A DNA stretch of 64,000 bases from Bacteroides reticulotermitis JCM 10512 (GTDB lineage Bacteria; Bacteroidota; Bacteroidia; Bacteroidales; Bacteroidaceae), in NCBI RefSeq assembly GCF_000517545.1, contig NZ_BAIV01000004.1, forward strand, positions 1 through 64,000, read 5' to 3'. Under the pieces are notes generated by a model. It searched no databases. It was not told the DNA's origin and saw nothing but the letters and a program-made list of their open reading frames with translations. Below are positions 8,479-17,141 of this stretch, piece by piece. The translations under genes were made by a program, and so were the position numbers. Numbering within the stretch: the first letter of the stretch is position 1; each line of letters begins with the position of its first letter.

Positions 8479-9381
8479 TTAGAAGAACTTGATTTCTTCG
8501 CCTTTGATTTCGGATAATAGGAGGTTAGCCAATCGGCTCGTACCTAAACGGAATAGTTTATTGTTCAACCACTCTTCGCCTAATATCTCTTTGACGATGG
8601 TATAATAAACGAGCGCGTCGTTTACGGTATTAATTCCTCCGGCTGGTTTGAAGCCGATCTTATTGCCTGTCTTTTGATGATACTCTTTGATGGCTTCGCA
8701 CATCACATAAGCAGCTTCCGGGGTAGCAGCGGGTTGTTGCTTTCCGGTAGATGTTTTGATGAAATCAGCTCCCGCATACATCGATAGAATGGATGCTTTT
8801 TTAATATTCGAAGCCGTTTGAAGTGCTCCTGTTTCGAGGATAACTTTCAGGTGATGGTCGTGGCAAGTCTCTTTGATTTCCTGAATGTCGTCACACATAG
8901 TTTCGTAGTCGTTGTTCAGGAACTGGCCAACTGAGATAACAATATCTATTTCGTCGGCTCCATCGACAATTGCTAGTGCGGTTTCGGCTATTTTTATTTC
9001 GGTGAAGGTCTGCGAAGAGGGGAACCCACCTGCTACGCAAGCAATATTGACACCTTCTACTTCGAGCGTATTCTTAACGATTGCAGCGAAATTGGGATAT
9101 ACACAAATGGCTGCTACATTCTTTAAATCGGGGAATTCATCGTCGAACTGATTCACTTTTTCAGTGAAACGCATTACACTCTCATCACTGTCGGTGGTGT
9201 TGAGTGTTGTCAGGTCAATACAATTGAATAGAAGTTTCTTTACTTCTTCGGTATTGTTTTCGGGAACTTTTTTCTCGATTAAAGTAGCTACCTGAGCTTG
9301 TATGTCTGCATCATTCAGATTCGTTTTGTACTTAGCCAATGTGGTTTTGTACTTGTTTCTTGTAGAGTTATTCTCTTCCAT
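8479..9381 (-). CDS. deoC: Deoxyribose-phosphate aldolase
   Basis: Class I aldolase that splits 2-deoxyribose-5-phosphate into acetaldehyde and glyceraldehyde-3-phosphate during deoxynucleoside breakdown. 300 residues as a TIM barrel. The Schiff-base lysine sits in DFIKTSTGK, with the second conserved lysine in GFKPAGGI. About 50 extra N-terminal residues relative to E. coli DeoC form a helical lead-in common in Bacteroidetes. Its start overlaps the 3' end of the mazG-like gene by 14 bp, so the two are translationally coupled. Confidence 0.95.
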   Translation of the reverse strand: MEENNSTRNKYKTTLAKYKTNLNDADIQAQVATLIEKKVPENNTEEVKKLLFNCIDLTTLNTTDSDESVMRFTEKVNQFDDEFPDLKNVAAICVYPNFAAIVKNTLEVEGVNIACVAGGFPSSQTFTEIKIAETALAIVDGADEIDIVISVGQFLNNDYETMCDDIQEIKETCHDHHLKVILETGALQTASNIKKASILSMYAGADFIKTSTGKQQPAATPEAAYVMCEAIKEYHQKTGNKIGFKPAGGINTVNDALVYYTIVKEILGEEWLNNKLFRLGTSRLANLLLSEIKGEEIKFF

Positions 9382-9721
9382 GATCGTTCAGTTTTGGGTT
9401 ATTGATATGTCTTTTATTATCTCGTTCAGTTTTTTTCTCTAAGCTTTTCCGGAACGCACTGGTTACGTCTACGCCTGTTTGGTTGGCTATGCATAAAAGC
9501 ACCCAGAGCACATCGGCTATTTCTTCTTCCACATTGTCTTTCTCGCCGGCTTTGAATGACTGGTCACCGTATTTGCGTGCCATGACCCGTGCCAATTCTC
9601 CAACCTCTTCAGTAAGCACCGCCATATTGGTTAGCTCGCTGAAATAACGCACTCCGTACTGTTTGATCCATTGATCCACCTGCTTTTGGGCTTCTTCAAT
9701 TGTGATTTTATCCGATTCCAT
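9368..9721 (-). CDS. MazG-like nucleotide pyrophosphohydrolase
   Basis: 117 residues, all-alpha MazG fold. The metal-binding signature EEVGELARV followed by EEEIADVLW gives the E-x2-E and E-x3-D pairs. It hydrolyses nucleoside triphosphates to monophosphates, probably cleaning non-canonical dNTPs. It sits between dtd (16 bp upstream) and deoC (14-bp overlap) in one operon, which together reads as a house-cleaning and salvage group. The substrate is unknown. Confidence 0.9.
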   Translation of the reverse strand: MESDKITIEEAQKQVDQWIKQYGVRYFSELTNMAVLTEEVGELARVMARKYGDQSFKAGEKDNVEEEIADVLWVLLCIANQTGVDVTSAFRKSLEKKTERDNKRHINNPKLNDHGRE

Positions 9722-9737
9722 CGTTCCTATTTCCTTT

Positions 9738-10190
9738 CTACTCTTTGTTTTTTGAATCTATGCAAATGGTTACGGGGCCATCATTTAAGAGTTCAACTTT
9801 CATATCCGCTCCGAATTCGCCTGTACCTATCGCTTTCCCCAGTGCGCGACTCAACTCTTGGCAGAACTGCTTATAAAGTGGAATGGCGATTGCCGGACCG
9901 GCGGCTTTTATATAGGAAGGACGGTTGCCTTTCTTGGTCGAGGCGTGTAGTGTGAATTGGCTGATTGCTAAAATCTCCCCTTCAATGTCTTTCACCGACT
10001 TGTTCATTACCCCGTTTTCATCGTCGAATATGCGAAGATTAATCGCCTTTTTGCAAAGCCATTCTATGTCTTCGGGAGTGTCTGCCTCTTCGATTCCTAC
10101 CAGAATTAGCAACCCTTTTTGAATGGCTGCCTTGCATTGTCCGTTGATGGTAACTGAAGCGTGGCTTACGCGTTGTATAACTATTCTCAT
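9738..10190 (-). CDS. dtd: D-aminoacyl-tRNA deacylase
   Basis: 150 residues. It removes D-amino acids (and glycine) mischarged on tRNA. Family signatures are MRIVIQRVSHASVTI at the N-terminus, the LAISQFTLHAST active-site strand, and the C-terminal GPVTICIDS carrying the cross-subunit Gly-Pro motif. Normal length. First gene of dtd-mazG-deoC, with a TAAATTTG -7 box 37 bp upstream. Confidence 0.96.
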   Translation of the reverse strand: MRIVIQRVSHASVTINGQCKAAIQKGLLILVGIEEADTPEDIEWLCKKAINLRIFDDENGVMNKSVKDIEGEILAISQFTLHASTKKGNRPSYIKAAGPAIAIPLYKQFCQELSRALGKAIGTGEFGADMKVELLNDGPVTICIDSKNKE

Positions 10191-10226
10191 TGTTACTCTT
10201 TTGAGTCATTATATTCTTTGGATAGG

Positions 10227-10234
10227 CAAATTTA
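10227..10234 (-). promoter_or_regulatory. -7 promoter box of dtd
   Basis: TAAATTTG on the minus strand, 37 bp before the dtd start. Confidence 0.55.
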
Positions 10235-10818
10235 CAAAATTCGAAAGAGATTCCATCTGTTTTTTGCAGATAAATAATGGATTGGCTCTTCGTCTGTGTA
10301 AGAGTTGCTTGGATATTCCTTGTCTTATTCGCTTGTATTGAATCATCCTTCTTTTGTTTGTTGCCTGTTTGTTTTGTGATTTACCCGGCTGCTAGTTGCT
10401 GTTTTTGGGCTATAACAAGTCAGCCGACGGGGAGTTGGGGGACTCATTGTGTTTCGCTGCTCTTTGCATAGCACAGGCTGTGTCGTAAATAAACCGTTTT
10501 ATGGCTGTTTTATTCGATTAATACATTGATTGTCAATTGAGTATGCTTTTGGGGATTGATGGGTTTATTGATTTCGCTGCACGAAGAGCAGCCAAGTATA
10601 GGCAAACTTGATTGCATCTATTCTATTTTTGCTTTATTTAAATCAAGTGTCTGATAACCAGGATGATATAGTCGTATTTGTCGCTTAGAAAGAGGCTTTC
10701 AATTCTGTTATGCTACTCACTCTTACAGCTTTTCGCCTCTTTGCTGCATTAGATCGCAATTCCGGTACTTGCCAGTCATGTGCATATCGTACTCTTTATC
10801 GTAAGCGAATTGGCAAAA
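10235..10818. other. Gene-free stretch between dtd and uvrC
   Basis: About 580 bp of T-rich sequence with no credible coding frame. Near the uvrC end, AAAGAGGC (10689-10696) can pair with GCCTCTTT (10735-10742) across a 38-nt loop. This is a weak terminator candidate for uvrC, with no T tract. Confidence 0.4.
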
Positions 10819-12663
10819 TTAGCTTTTCGAAAGTTCCTCTTTGAGCATTTGAGCTTTGGCCGGACCGATGATTGCGGCAATATCTTCTACGGATGCTTCC
10901 TGAATGCGTTTGACGCTTTTGAACTCTTTCAGTAAGGCTGTCTTTGTCTTTTCTCCAATGCCTTTGATGGAGTCCAATGCCGATGCGACCTGACGTTTGC
11001 TACGTTTATCACGATGGAAACTAATCGCAAATCGGTGCACCTCGTCCTGTATCTGAGTTAGCAAGCGGAATAGCTGACTTTGCTGCTTGATACCGATCGT
11101 TTGCGGAGGGAAGCCGAAGAGTAGCTCCGACGTGCGGTGGCGTCCATCTTTAGCAAGTCCGGCAATAGGTATATCCAAGTGGAGTTCATCTTCTATTACT
11201 TGTCTGACAACTTCCATTTGTCCCTTTCCACCGTCAGTAATAATCAAGTCGGGCAGGGGAGTCTGTTCTTCGATTGCTCGTTGGTAGCGACGTCGAACGA
11301 TTTCTTTCATCGATGCATAATCGTCCGGTCCTACTACCGTTTTAATGTTATACTTCCGGTAATCTTTCTTCGAGGGTTTCGCCTTTTTGAAGACTACACA
11401 GGCGGCTACCGCATCCGAACCTTGAATGTTTGAGTTGTCGAAGCACTCGATCTGCATGGGGAGTCTGTCGAGATGAAGTTCTTGCTGTATTTCCTTCATC
11501 AATCGCATGCTGCGTTGTTCCGGATTTAGCTTTTCCGCCTGTTTCATCCGGTCCGCTTTGTATTGCTTGACATTTAGGATCGAAAGTTCCAGAAGCTTCT
11601 TCTTATCTCCCCGTTGAGGTACGGTGAATACGACGTTATTCAACTCAAAATCCACTTCAAACGGCACAATGATTTCGCGCGAAAGACTCTTATATCGCTC
11701 CCTCATTTCGATAATACCCAGTTCCAATAGCTCTTCTTTCGATTCGTTTAATCGCTTTTTATATTCAAAGGTGAATGCTTGCGTGATGGCACCGTTGGTG
11801 ATATGCAGATAGTTGATGAAAGCAGAGTTCGAGTCATCTTCTTCGATTGAAAAGACGTCGATATTATGCAAAATAGCGCTCACAACTTCCGATCTGGAAC
11901 GGTAATTCTCTATCAGCAAGTATTTTTCTTTAACTTTCTGTGCCTCTTCAAACTTCATATCTTCAGCCAGTTCCTCCATCTTCTGTTGAAGCAGCCGGCT
12001 TATATCCTGCGTATTTCCCTTTAATATTTCCTTGATTTCATCGATGTTTCTTGCATAATCCTCCTGTGTCTGGAGTCCGATGCAAGGGCCGGCGCAGTTC
12101 TTTATATGATATTCCAGACATACATTGAACTTGCCCGCATTGATGTTCTCCGGCGTTAAATTCAAGTTGCACGTGCGTAACGGATAGAGATGTTTGATCA
12201 GGTCGAGTACTGCCTGCATGGAAGGGGCATGGCTGTAGGGGCCATAGTAGGCCGAACCGTTTCGTATAATCCGTCTGGTTTTGAATACCCGTGGAAAGTA
12301 TTCGTTCTGTACGCAGATAGAAGGATAGGTCTTGTCATCCTTCAGTAGTACATTATAGCGTGGCTTGTATTTCTTGATTAAGTTGTTCTCGAGCAGCAGT
12401 GCATCCTCTTCCGTGTTTACTACAATGTAGCGAATGTCGGCAATCTTACTAACCAGCACCCTGGTTTTGCCTGGTTCGTGCTCTTTGCTGAAGTAGGAAT
12501 AAACCCTTTTCTTGAGATTTTTAGCCTTTCCAACGTATATAATAGTCCCTTCCGTATTTAAATACTGGTATATTCCAGGTTTTTCCGGGAGGTTGGAAAC
12601 GATACCTTTCAGGTAATCATCGCCTTTTAAATCTGTATTTTCATTCATGGCCATACGAATCAT
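10819..12663 (-). CDS. uvrC: Excinuclease ABC subunit C
   Basis: 614 residues. An N-terminal GIY-YIG nuclease makes the 3' incision (PGIYQYLNTEGTIIYVGKAKNLKKRV), followed by a central UVR helix pair that binds UvrB, an RNase H-like domain that makes the 5' incision (IECFDNSNIQG, LIITDGGKGQ), and C-terminal helix-hairpin-helix motifs (SIKGIGEKTKTALLKEF). Complete and of family length. ATGs at codons 1, 4 and 6 are all possible starts. A -7 box at 12702-12709 lies between the apt stop and the apt terminator hairpin. Confidence 0.96.
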   Translation of the reverse strand: MIRMAMNENTDLKGDDYLKGIVSNLPEKPGIYQYLNTEGTIIYVGKAKNLKKRVYSYFSKEHEPGKTRVLVSKIADIRYIVVNTEEDALLLENNLIKKYKPRYNVLLKDDKTYPSICVQNEYFPRVFKTRRIIRNGSAYYGPYSHAPSMQAVLDLIKHLYPLRTCNLNLTPENINAGKFNVCLEYHIKNCAGPCIGLQTQEDYARNIDEIKEILKGNTQDISRLLQQKMEELAEDMKFEEAQKVKEKYLLIENYRSRSEVVSAILHNIDVFSIEEDDSNSAFINYLHITNGAITQAFTFEYKKRLNESKEELLELGIIEMRERYKSLSREIIVPFEVDFELNNVVFTVPQRGDKKKLLELSILNVKQYKADRMKQAEKLNPEQRSMRLMKEIQQELHLDRLPMQIECFDNSNIQGSDAVAACVVFKKAKPSKKDYRKYNIKTVVGPDDYASMKEIVRRRYQRAIEEQTPLPDLIITDGGKGQMEVVRQVIEDELHLDIPIAGLAKDGRHRTSELLFGFPPQTIGIKQQSQLFRLLTQIQDEVHRFAISFHRDKRSKRQVASALDSIKGIGEKTKTALLKEFKSVKRIQEASVEDIAAIIGPAKAQMLKEELSKS

Positions 12664-12670
12664 TCAGGAA

Positions 12671-12700
12671 TAAAAAAGGGTGTAGCATTAACTACACCCT
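12671..12700 (-). terminator. apt terminator
   Basis: Stem AGGGTGTAG / CTACACCCT with a 6-nt loop, followed on the minus strand by TTTTTA. It also lies at the expected start of the uvrC transcript. Confidence 0.85.
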
Positions 12701-12701
12701 G

Positions 12702-12709
12702 CAAATATA
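12702..12709 (-). promoter_or_regulatory. -7 promoter box of uvrC
   Basis: TATATTTG on the minus strand, between the apt stop codon and the apt terminator. The uvrC start site would fall inside the hairpin. Confidence 0.5.
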
Positions 12710-12719
12710 AGCATTTAGT

Positions 12720-13244
12720 TTATAAACTCAATATAGATTCTACTTCTACATCATCTCCGAATAATGCTTTTCCATTCAGGTCTTTTAGTTCGATGATAAA
12801 GTTCACATAAACCTTCTTCGGATTCAACCTTTTCACAAGTTCACAGGCTGCTTTCATGGTTCCTCCGGTTGCCAGTAGATCGTCGTGAAGCAATACGATG
12901 TCGTTCTCATCGAGCGCGTCTTTGTGAATTTGTACGGTATCTTGGCCATACTCTTTATCATAGCTTTCTTCAATTGTCTCAGCGGGTAGTTTACCCGGTT
13001 TGCGAATTGGGATAAAGCCGGCATTGAGTCGGGTAGCCAGAATAGGGCCCATGATGAATCCACGGGATTCGATTCCTATAACCTTCGTGATACCTTTTTC
13101 TTTATAGGTTTCAAACATAATATTCGAAAGCTCTTGTAGGCACCAAGGATCTTTGAATAGCGTGGTAACATCGTAGAATAAAATTCCGGGGATTGGAAAA
13201 TCCGGTACTTCTCGGATGCTTTTTATTAATGTTTCTTTGCTCAT
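12720..13244 (-). CDS. apt: Adenine phosphoribosyltransferase
   Basis: Converts adenine and PRPP to AMP (purine salvage, cytosolic). About 174 residues, full length. The PRPP-binding loop is IVLLHDDLLATGGT; GIESRGFIMGP and PIRKPGKLP are further family signatures. Starting at MSKETLIKSIREVPDFP matches the family; an ATG two codons upstream is also possible. It lies downstream of mnmG on the same strand, with a parS-like palindrome in the 57-bp gap, and ends in a strong terminator. Confidence 0.96.
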   Translation of the reverse strand: MSKETLIKSIREVPDFPIPGILFYDVTTLFKDPWCLQELSNIMFETYKEKGITKVIGIESRGFIMGPILATRLNAGFIPIRKPGKLPAETIEESYDKEYGQDTVQIHKDALDENDIVLLHDDLLATGGTMKAACELVKRLNPKKVYVNFIIELKDLNGKALFGDDVEVESILSL

Positions 13245-13277
13245 AATCATATCTTTATATTGTTTTTCTAAATGTTT

Positions 13278-13293
13278 TGTTTCACGTGAAACG
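13278..13293. other. parS-like centromere site
   Basis: TGTTTCACGTGAAACG matches 15 of 16 positions of the ParB-binding consensus TGTTTCACGTGAAACA, including the full inner palindrome GTTTCACGTGAAAC. It is intergenic between mnmG and apt. mnmG (gidA) lies near parAB and the origin in many bacteria, which fits an origin-proximal window; no parA, parB or dnaA is visible here. Confidence 0.75.
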
Positions 13294-13301
13294 TTGCCTC
13301 T

Positions 13302-15187
13302 CTAGCGGCCGCAAAGGACCAGTAGCACGTTGATGTCGCTCGGGGATACTCCGGGGATTCGGCTCGCTTGTGCGATTGTTTCCGGGTCTATTTGCGTTAG
13401 CTTTTGTCTGGCTTCGATCGAAAGAGATTGGAGCGAGGAGTAATTGAACTTACCTCTAATCTTAATGCTTTCGAGACGAGCTAGCTTTTCGGCAATCATT
13501 CGTTCGCGATCGATGTAGCCTTGATACTTCAGAAGAATTTCCGCTGCTTCAAGTACTTCTTCTTCACGCCCCGGAGTTGCGCTTGTTGCTTTCGCCAGCA
13601 ATTCTTGGAATGCGGGAATATGCTTGGTTATGTTGTCGAACGTAACTTGTGGACGATTGAGTATCTCGATCAGTTTGCATCCCTGACGAAGGGGCGTAGT
13701 GCCTATCTGTTCGAGAGCACCGTTTATTAAGTCCGGTTTCATCGAGTAGTTTTGAGCGAATGCAATAATCTGCTCTACGGCTTCTTGCTTCGTCTTCAGT
13801 AGATCGTAGCGTTCGCGAGTTGCCAATCCGAGTTGATAGGCTCGTTCCGTCAGGCGAACATCGGCGTCATCCATTCGCAATAGTATGCGGTACTCGGCGC
13901 GTGATGTGAACATACGGTAGGGTTCGTCGACTCCTTTGATAACTAAATCATCGATCAATACGCCGATATAGGCTTCATCGCGTGCCAGCGTGAATGGTTG
14001 TCCTCCGTGACAGTTGATGTGTGCATTGACACCCGCCACGAGTCCTTGTCCTCCAGCTTCTTCATATCCGGTGGTTCCATTCATCTGTCCGGCAAAGAAT
14101 AGGTTCTTGATAATCTTCGATTCCAAGGTATGCGTAAGTTGTGTAGGGTCGAAATAATCGTATTCGATCGCATAACCGGGGCGATAGAGTACCAAGTCTT
14201 TGAATGCCGGTATTTTCTTTAAAGCGGCAATCTGTATATCCATCGGGAGTGACGATGAGAACCCGTTTAAGTATAGCTCGTTGGTGGTTTCACCTTCCGG
14301 CTCCAGGAAAAGCTGATGTTGGTTCTTATCGGGGAAGGTGACGATCTTCGTTTCCACACTTGGGCAATAGCGAGGCCCTATACTGGTGATCTGTCCATTG
14401 TACATGGGGGAGTCAGCAAGTCCGCTCCGTAAAACCTGATGCGATTCTTCGGTGGTGTAACATGTCCAGCAATCAAGTTGTTTGAGTTGCCGCACCTTAT
14501 TATTCATAAACGAGAACTTATGAAAGTCGATTTCTCCCGCTTGATTTTCCATGAGGTCGAAGTTTACACTCCGTTTGTCTACCCGGGCAGGCGTACCGGT
14601 CTTCATGCGTCCGTACGTGATTCCGTGGCGTGCGATCGATTCGGTAAGGTGATACGATGCCGGTTCAGCCATTCTTCCTCCGGGAAGCTGGTTGCGTCCA
14701 ATGTGCATCAAGCCATTCAAGAAAGTTCCTGCGGTCATAATAACGCATTTCGCATGGAAGGTTACCCCCCAAAGTGTGATGAGTCCTACCACTTCTCCAT
14801 TCTCTACAAGCAACTCGCGTACGGTGTCTTGCCAGATATGAAGATTGGGTGTATGGTCAAGTTTCTCTCTCCAGGCCCAGATAAACTTTTCCCGGTCGCA
14901 TTGAGCACGCGGACTCCACATGGCCGGCCCTTTCGAGCGATTCAGTATGCGGAACTGGATTGCTGTTTGGTCTGTCACTAAGCCATCTGTCCGCCCAGTG
15001 CATCTATCTCTCGTACTATTTGTCCTTTGGCGATTCCTCCCACAGCGGGATTGCAGCTTATTTGCGCAATCTTGTTCATATCCATGGTGATGAGGCAAGT
15101 CTTCGAACCTAAGTTTGCCGCTGCCACTGCTGCTTCACAGCCTGCATGTCCGGCACCGATTACAATAACGTCGTACTTAAAATCCAT
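13302..15187 (-). CDS. mnmG: tRNA uridine-5-carboxymethylaminomethyl modification enzyme MnmG (one frameshift)
   Basis: FAD-dependent partner of MnmE that modifies U34 of tRNAs. The FAD-binding start is [16 protein letters not shown], followed by [23 protein letters not shown]. The frame breaks after GGQM at 14983-14984, where the plus strand has CC but the conserved sequence [20 protein letters not shown] requires CCC. One base restores a normal protein of about 628 residues including the helical C-terminal domain that contacts MnmE. Either a sequencing deletion or a recent inactivation; no other damage is visible. A TAACTTTG -7 box lies upstream at 15216-15223. Confidence 0.93.
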
Positions 15188-15215
15188 CCTATTTTATTTA
15201 TTATCAAAACGGTGC

Positions 15216-15223
15216 AAAGTTAC
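15216..15223 (-). promoter_or_regulatory. -7 promoter box of mnmG
   Basis: TAACTTTG on the minus strand, 29 bp upstream of the mnmG start. Confidence 0.55.
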
Positions 15224-15528
15224 GGAAAAGTTGCGAGAGTTGTCGATGTCTGATGCTTTTTGCTTTAGAAAATCACGTAGAAGGGGCTGGAAGGGGCTTA
15301 AAATCGCAAGGAATTCGCCTTACGTTTTGAGTGTTTGTCTAGTGGATGTCTTTTTGTTGTGCCTAATTGTTGCTGAAAGAGTGTCGGTACTCTCTATTTG
15401 TTACTTAATATTTGAGTGGGGTGGCTATCTGTTGTTTTCGATTTGGCCGCTTTCTGCGAGCAGCTAGGCCTGAAACTTGATTTACATCAATAAATAAGCG
15501 AGAAATATGTTTTTTAGCATACAAACTA

Positions 15529-15558
15529 TTGTGTTTCTCTAAAACAGCTTTACCTTTG
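15529..15558 (+). promoter_or_regulatory. Promoter of the candidate small RNA
   Basis: TTG at 15529-15531 (-33 element), 19 bp spacer, TACCTTTG at 15551-15558 (-7). One of the better complete promoters in the window, and no ORF follows it. Confidence 0.65.
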
Positions 15559-15564
15559 TATCGT

Positions 15565-15794
15565 AGTTGTGAAACTACTTAGATTTTTAGATATTAGAAA
15601 AAGGTAAAAGAAAGATTTCAAGGTATTAGTTTAAAAAATAGGAATCAGTTTCAATTAGGTTAGTTTTTAGGAAAAGATTGTTTCATTTAGGTATTAGTAA
15701 AAAGTAGTTTTCAGGAAATGAAGTAGAGATGAAAGGGAATCCCATTGGGGGATTCTTCTTAAGAAGTAGGGGCGGAGAGATTCGCTCTTTTTTT
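15565..15794 (+). ncRNA. Candidate small non-coding RNA, ~230 nt
   Basis: Bounded by a full promoter and a compound terminator, with no ORF inside. The 5' end folds as GTAGTT-GTGA-AACTAC (15563-15578). The middle is A/U-rich with recurring AGGTATTAGT/TAGGAA words. The 3' end has stem GAATCCC/GGGATTC (15737-15755), the palindrome CTTCTTAAGAAG (15755-15766), and AGAG-ATTCG-CTCT followed by seven Ts. Length and layout would suit 6S RNA or another abundant sRNA, but I cannot match a family by eye. Confidence 0.6.
15737..15794 (+). terminator. Terminator of the candidate small RNA
   Basis: Hairpin GAATCCC/GGGATTC, a palindrome, then a short AGAG/CTCT hairpin and T7 at 15788-15794. Confidence 0.65.
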
Positions 15795-16014
15795 GTGTCT
15801 CTACATCTGGGTTTACTCCGCAATGTATTTCATTCAGTTCCTTCTTTTATATAATCGCTCGCTTGGTTCATTGCTTGATTTAAGGGCAACTGCAAAGATC
15901 GACTTCTTTCGGGTTGCAACAAACTCCCTGCAGAATTTTACGTTGCTCTTGAAAGTTGGACGCTGACGTGATTTAATTCGCACTACCGGGTATGCGGAGT
16001 TGGGATGAATCGAA
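15795..16014. other. Gene-free stretch
   Basis: About 220 bp with no ORF or promoter that I can support. It leads into the 22-bp phased array. Confidence 0.4.
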
Positions 16015-16215
16015 CGATCGTTTTAAGTCAATCGAGAACTTGGATGAAGTAGCTTGAGTACTTGATTCGGGTTACTTACATACTTGCTCAAGGCAACCGA
16101 AGCGCTTGAGTAAGGTAAGTTGATTGCTGATGTATTAATACTTGTCCGGTGGACTATTAATACGTAAGATGCGGGACGTTAATACTTGGTAACTTGACTA
16201 AAATAGACTGAGTGC
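16015..16215. repeat. Phased array B, exact 22-bp period
   Basis: Degenerate units keep a 22-bp register. ACTTG-type cores start at 16037 (AACTTG), 16059 (TACTTG), 16081 (TACTTG), 16103 (CGCTTG) and again at 16191 (AACTTG), exactly seven periods after the first. Within the same register TTAATAC occurs at 16135, 16157 and 16179. Unit bodies are otherwise diverged, so this is neither a simple tandem repeat nor a CRISPR array. Intergenic, no ORF. Confidence 0.7.
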
Positions 16216-16700
16216 CCGGTAATGTCAGACATAGGAGCTCTTCATTGCCACTAAAAAAGAAAGAGAATCAAGAGCGGGTTATTTAAAATGAAAGCGTTGC
16301 GCTGGCACAGTTTAGCTTGCACTACTCTTCTTTCAGGAAGTGGAGTAGATGAGTGTAAGTTCCGCGGCATGCAGGGTGAAGAAGATTGAAACGCTATACC
16401 TATTTCTGGACAATTAGTGGACGTGTTCGGTAGAAACGCTGATTGAAATGGGCATAAAGGTGGCGATTGTCAGTAAACTGCTCTTTTTATTTAATGGGTT
16501 CGGGCGTAGTGTGTTGGCAGTCAGCGAGTAAGGACGATTTTACTCATGGGGATATGCTTAGATTCCGCAATTTCCACTGACACAAGAAACGTTCATGTTT
16601 TTCAAACGAAGGGCGATTGCGTTTCTACCCGAAATGCTAGCCGCCCAAAGATTTTGCTCTTTGGGTAGCGTGTAGTAACTCTAGCTCTATGGAGGTTGAT
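16216..16700. other. Gene-free stretch upstream of the ybeY end
   Basis: About 480 bp with no supported ORF. The one clear structure is a hairpin CCCAAAG / CTTTGGG (16644-16665) without a T tract, 36 bp past the ybeY stop. Confidence 0.45.
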
Positions 16701-17123
16701 TTATATTTGGGTTCTTAACGCAAGAGCTTTGTTTTCCGCTGCTTCCATGATTTCACGTTCACCCGGCCCCTTGTCGTTAATGCCGCAGAGATGCAGAATT
16801 CCATGAATGATGACCCGGTGCAGTTCGTCGGCATATAGCGTACCGAACTGTTCGGCATTTGTCCGGATGGTGTCCAGGCTGATAAATAGATCACCCGATA
16901 AGCGGTCGCCTTCGCAATAGTCGAATGTGATGATATCCGTGTAATAATCGTGTTGCAGGTACTCCCGGTTTACTTCCAGAATCTTTTCGTCCGAACAAAA
17001 GATATAGGCAATCTCGCCCAACCGTTTTCCGTGCGAAGAAGCTACTGCTTTGATCCATTCCGTTGTTTCCCGTTTCTTTATATCAGGCATTTTCACGCCT
17101 TCCGTCTGATAAGTTACTGCCAT
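16701..17123 (-). CDS. ybeY: Endoribonuclease YbeY (rRNA maturation factor)
   Basis: 140 residues. Zinc-dependent endoribonuclease for 16S rRNA 3' maturation and 70S quality control. The core motif reads HGILHLCGIND: the first two histidines are present, but the usual third His of HGxLHLxGYDH is Asp here, which I believe is common in Bacteroidetes. The strand YYTDIITFDY and LSGDLFIS are also typical. The nucleoside-recognition membrane protein ends 18 bp upstream on the same strand, so the two are likely cotranscribed. Confidence 0.92.
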   Translation of the reverse strand: MAVTYQTEGVKMPDIKKRETTEWIKAVASSHGKRLGEIAYIFCSDEKILEVNREYLQHDYYTDIITFDYCEGDRLSGDLFISLDTIRTNAEQFGTLYADELHRVIIHGILHLCGINDKGPGEREIMEAAENKALALRTQI

Positions 17124-17141
17124 AATTGATGCGTTCTGTTT

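Noticed and set aside
16015..16215. 22-bp array as a CRISPR array
   Set aside because: No identical repeats separated by unique spacers, units are only 22 bp and degenerate, and there are no cas genes.
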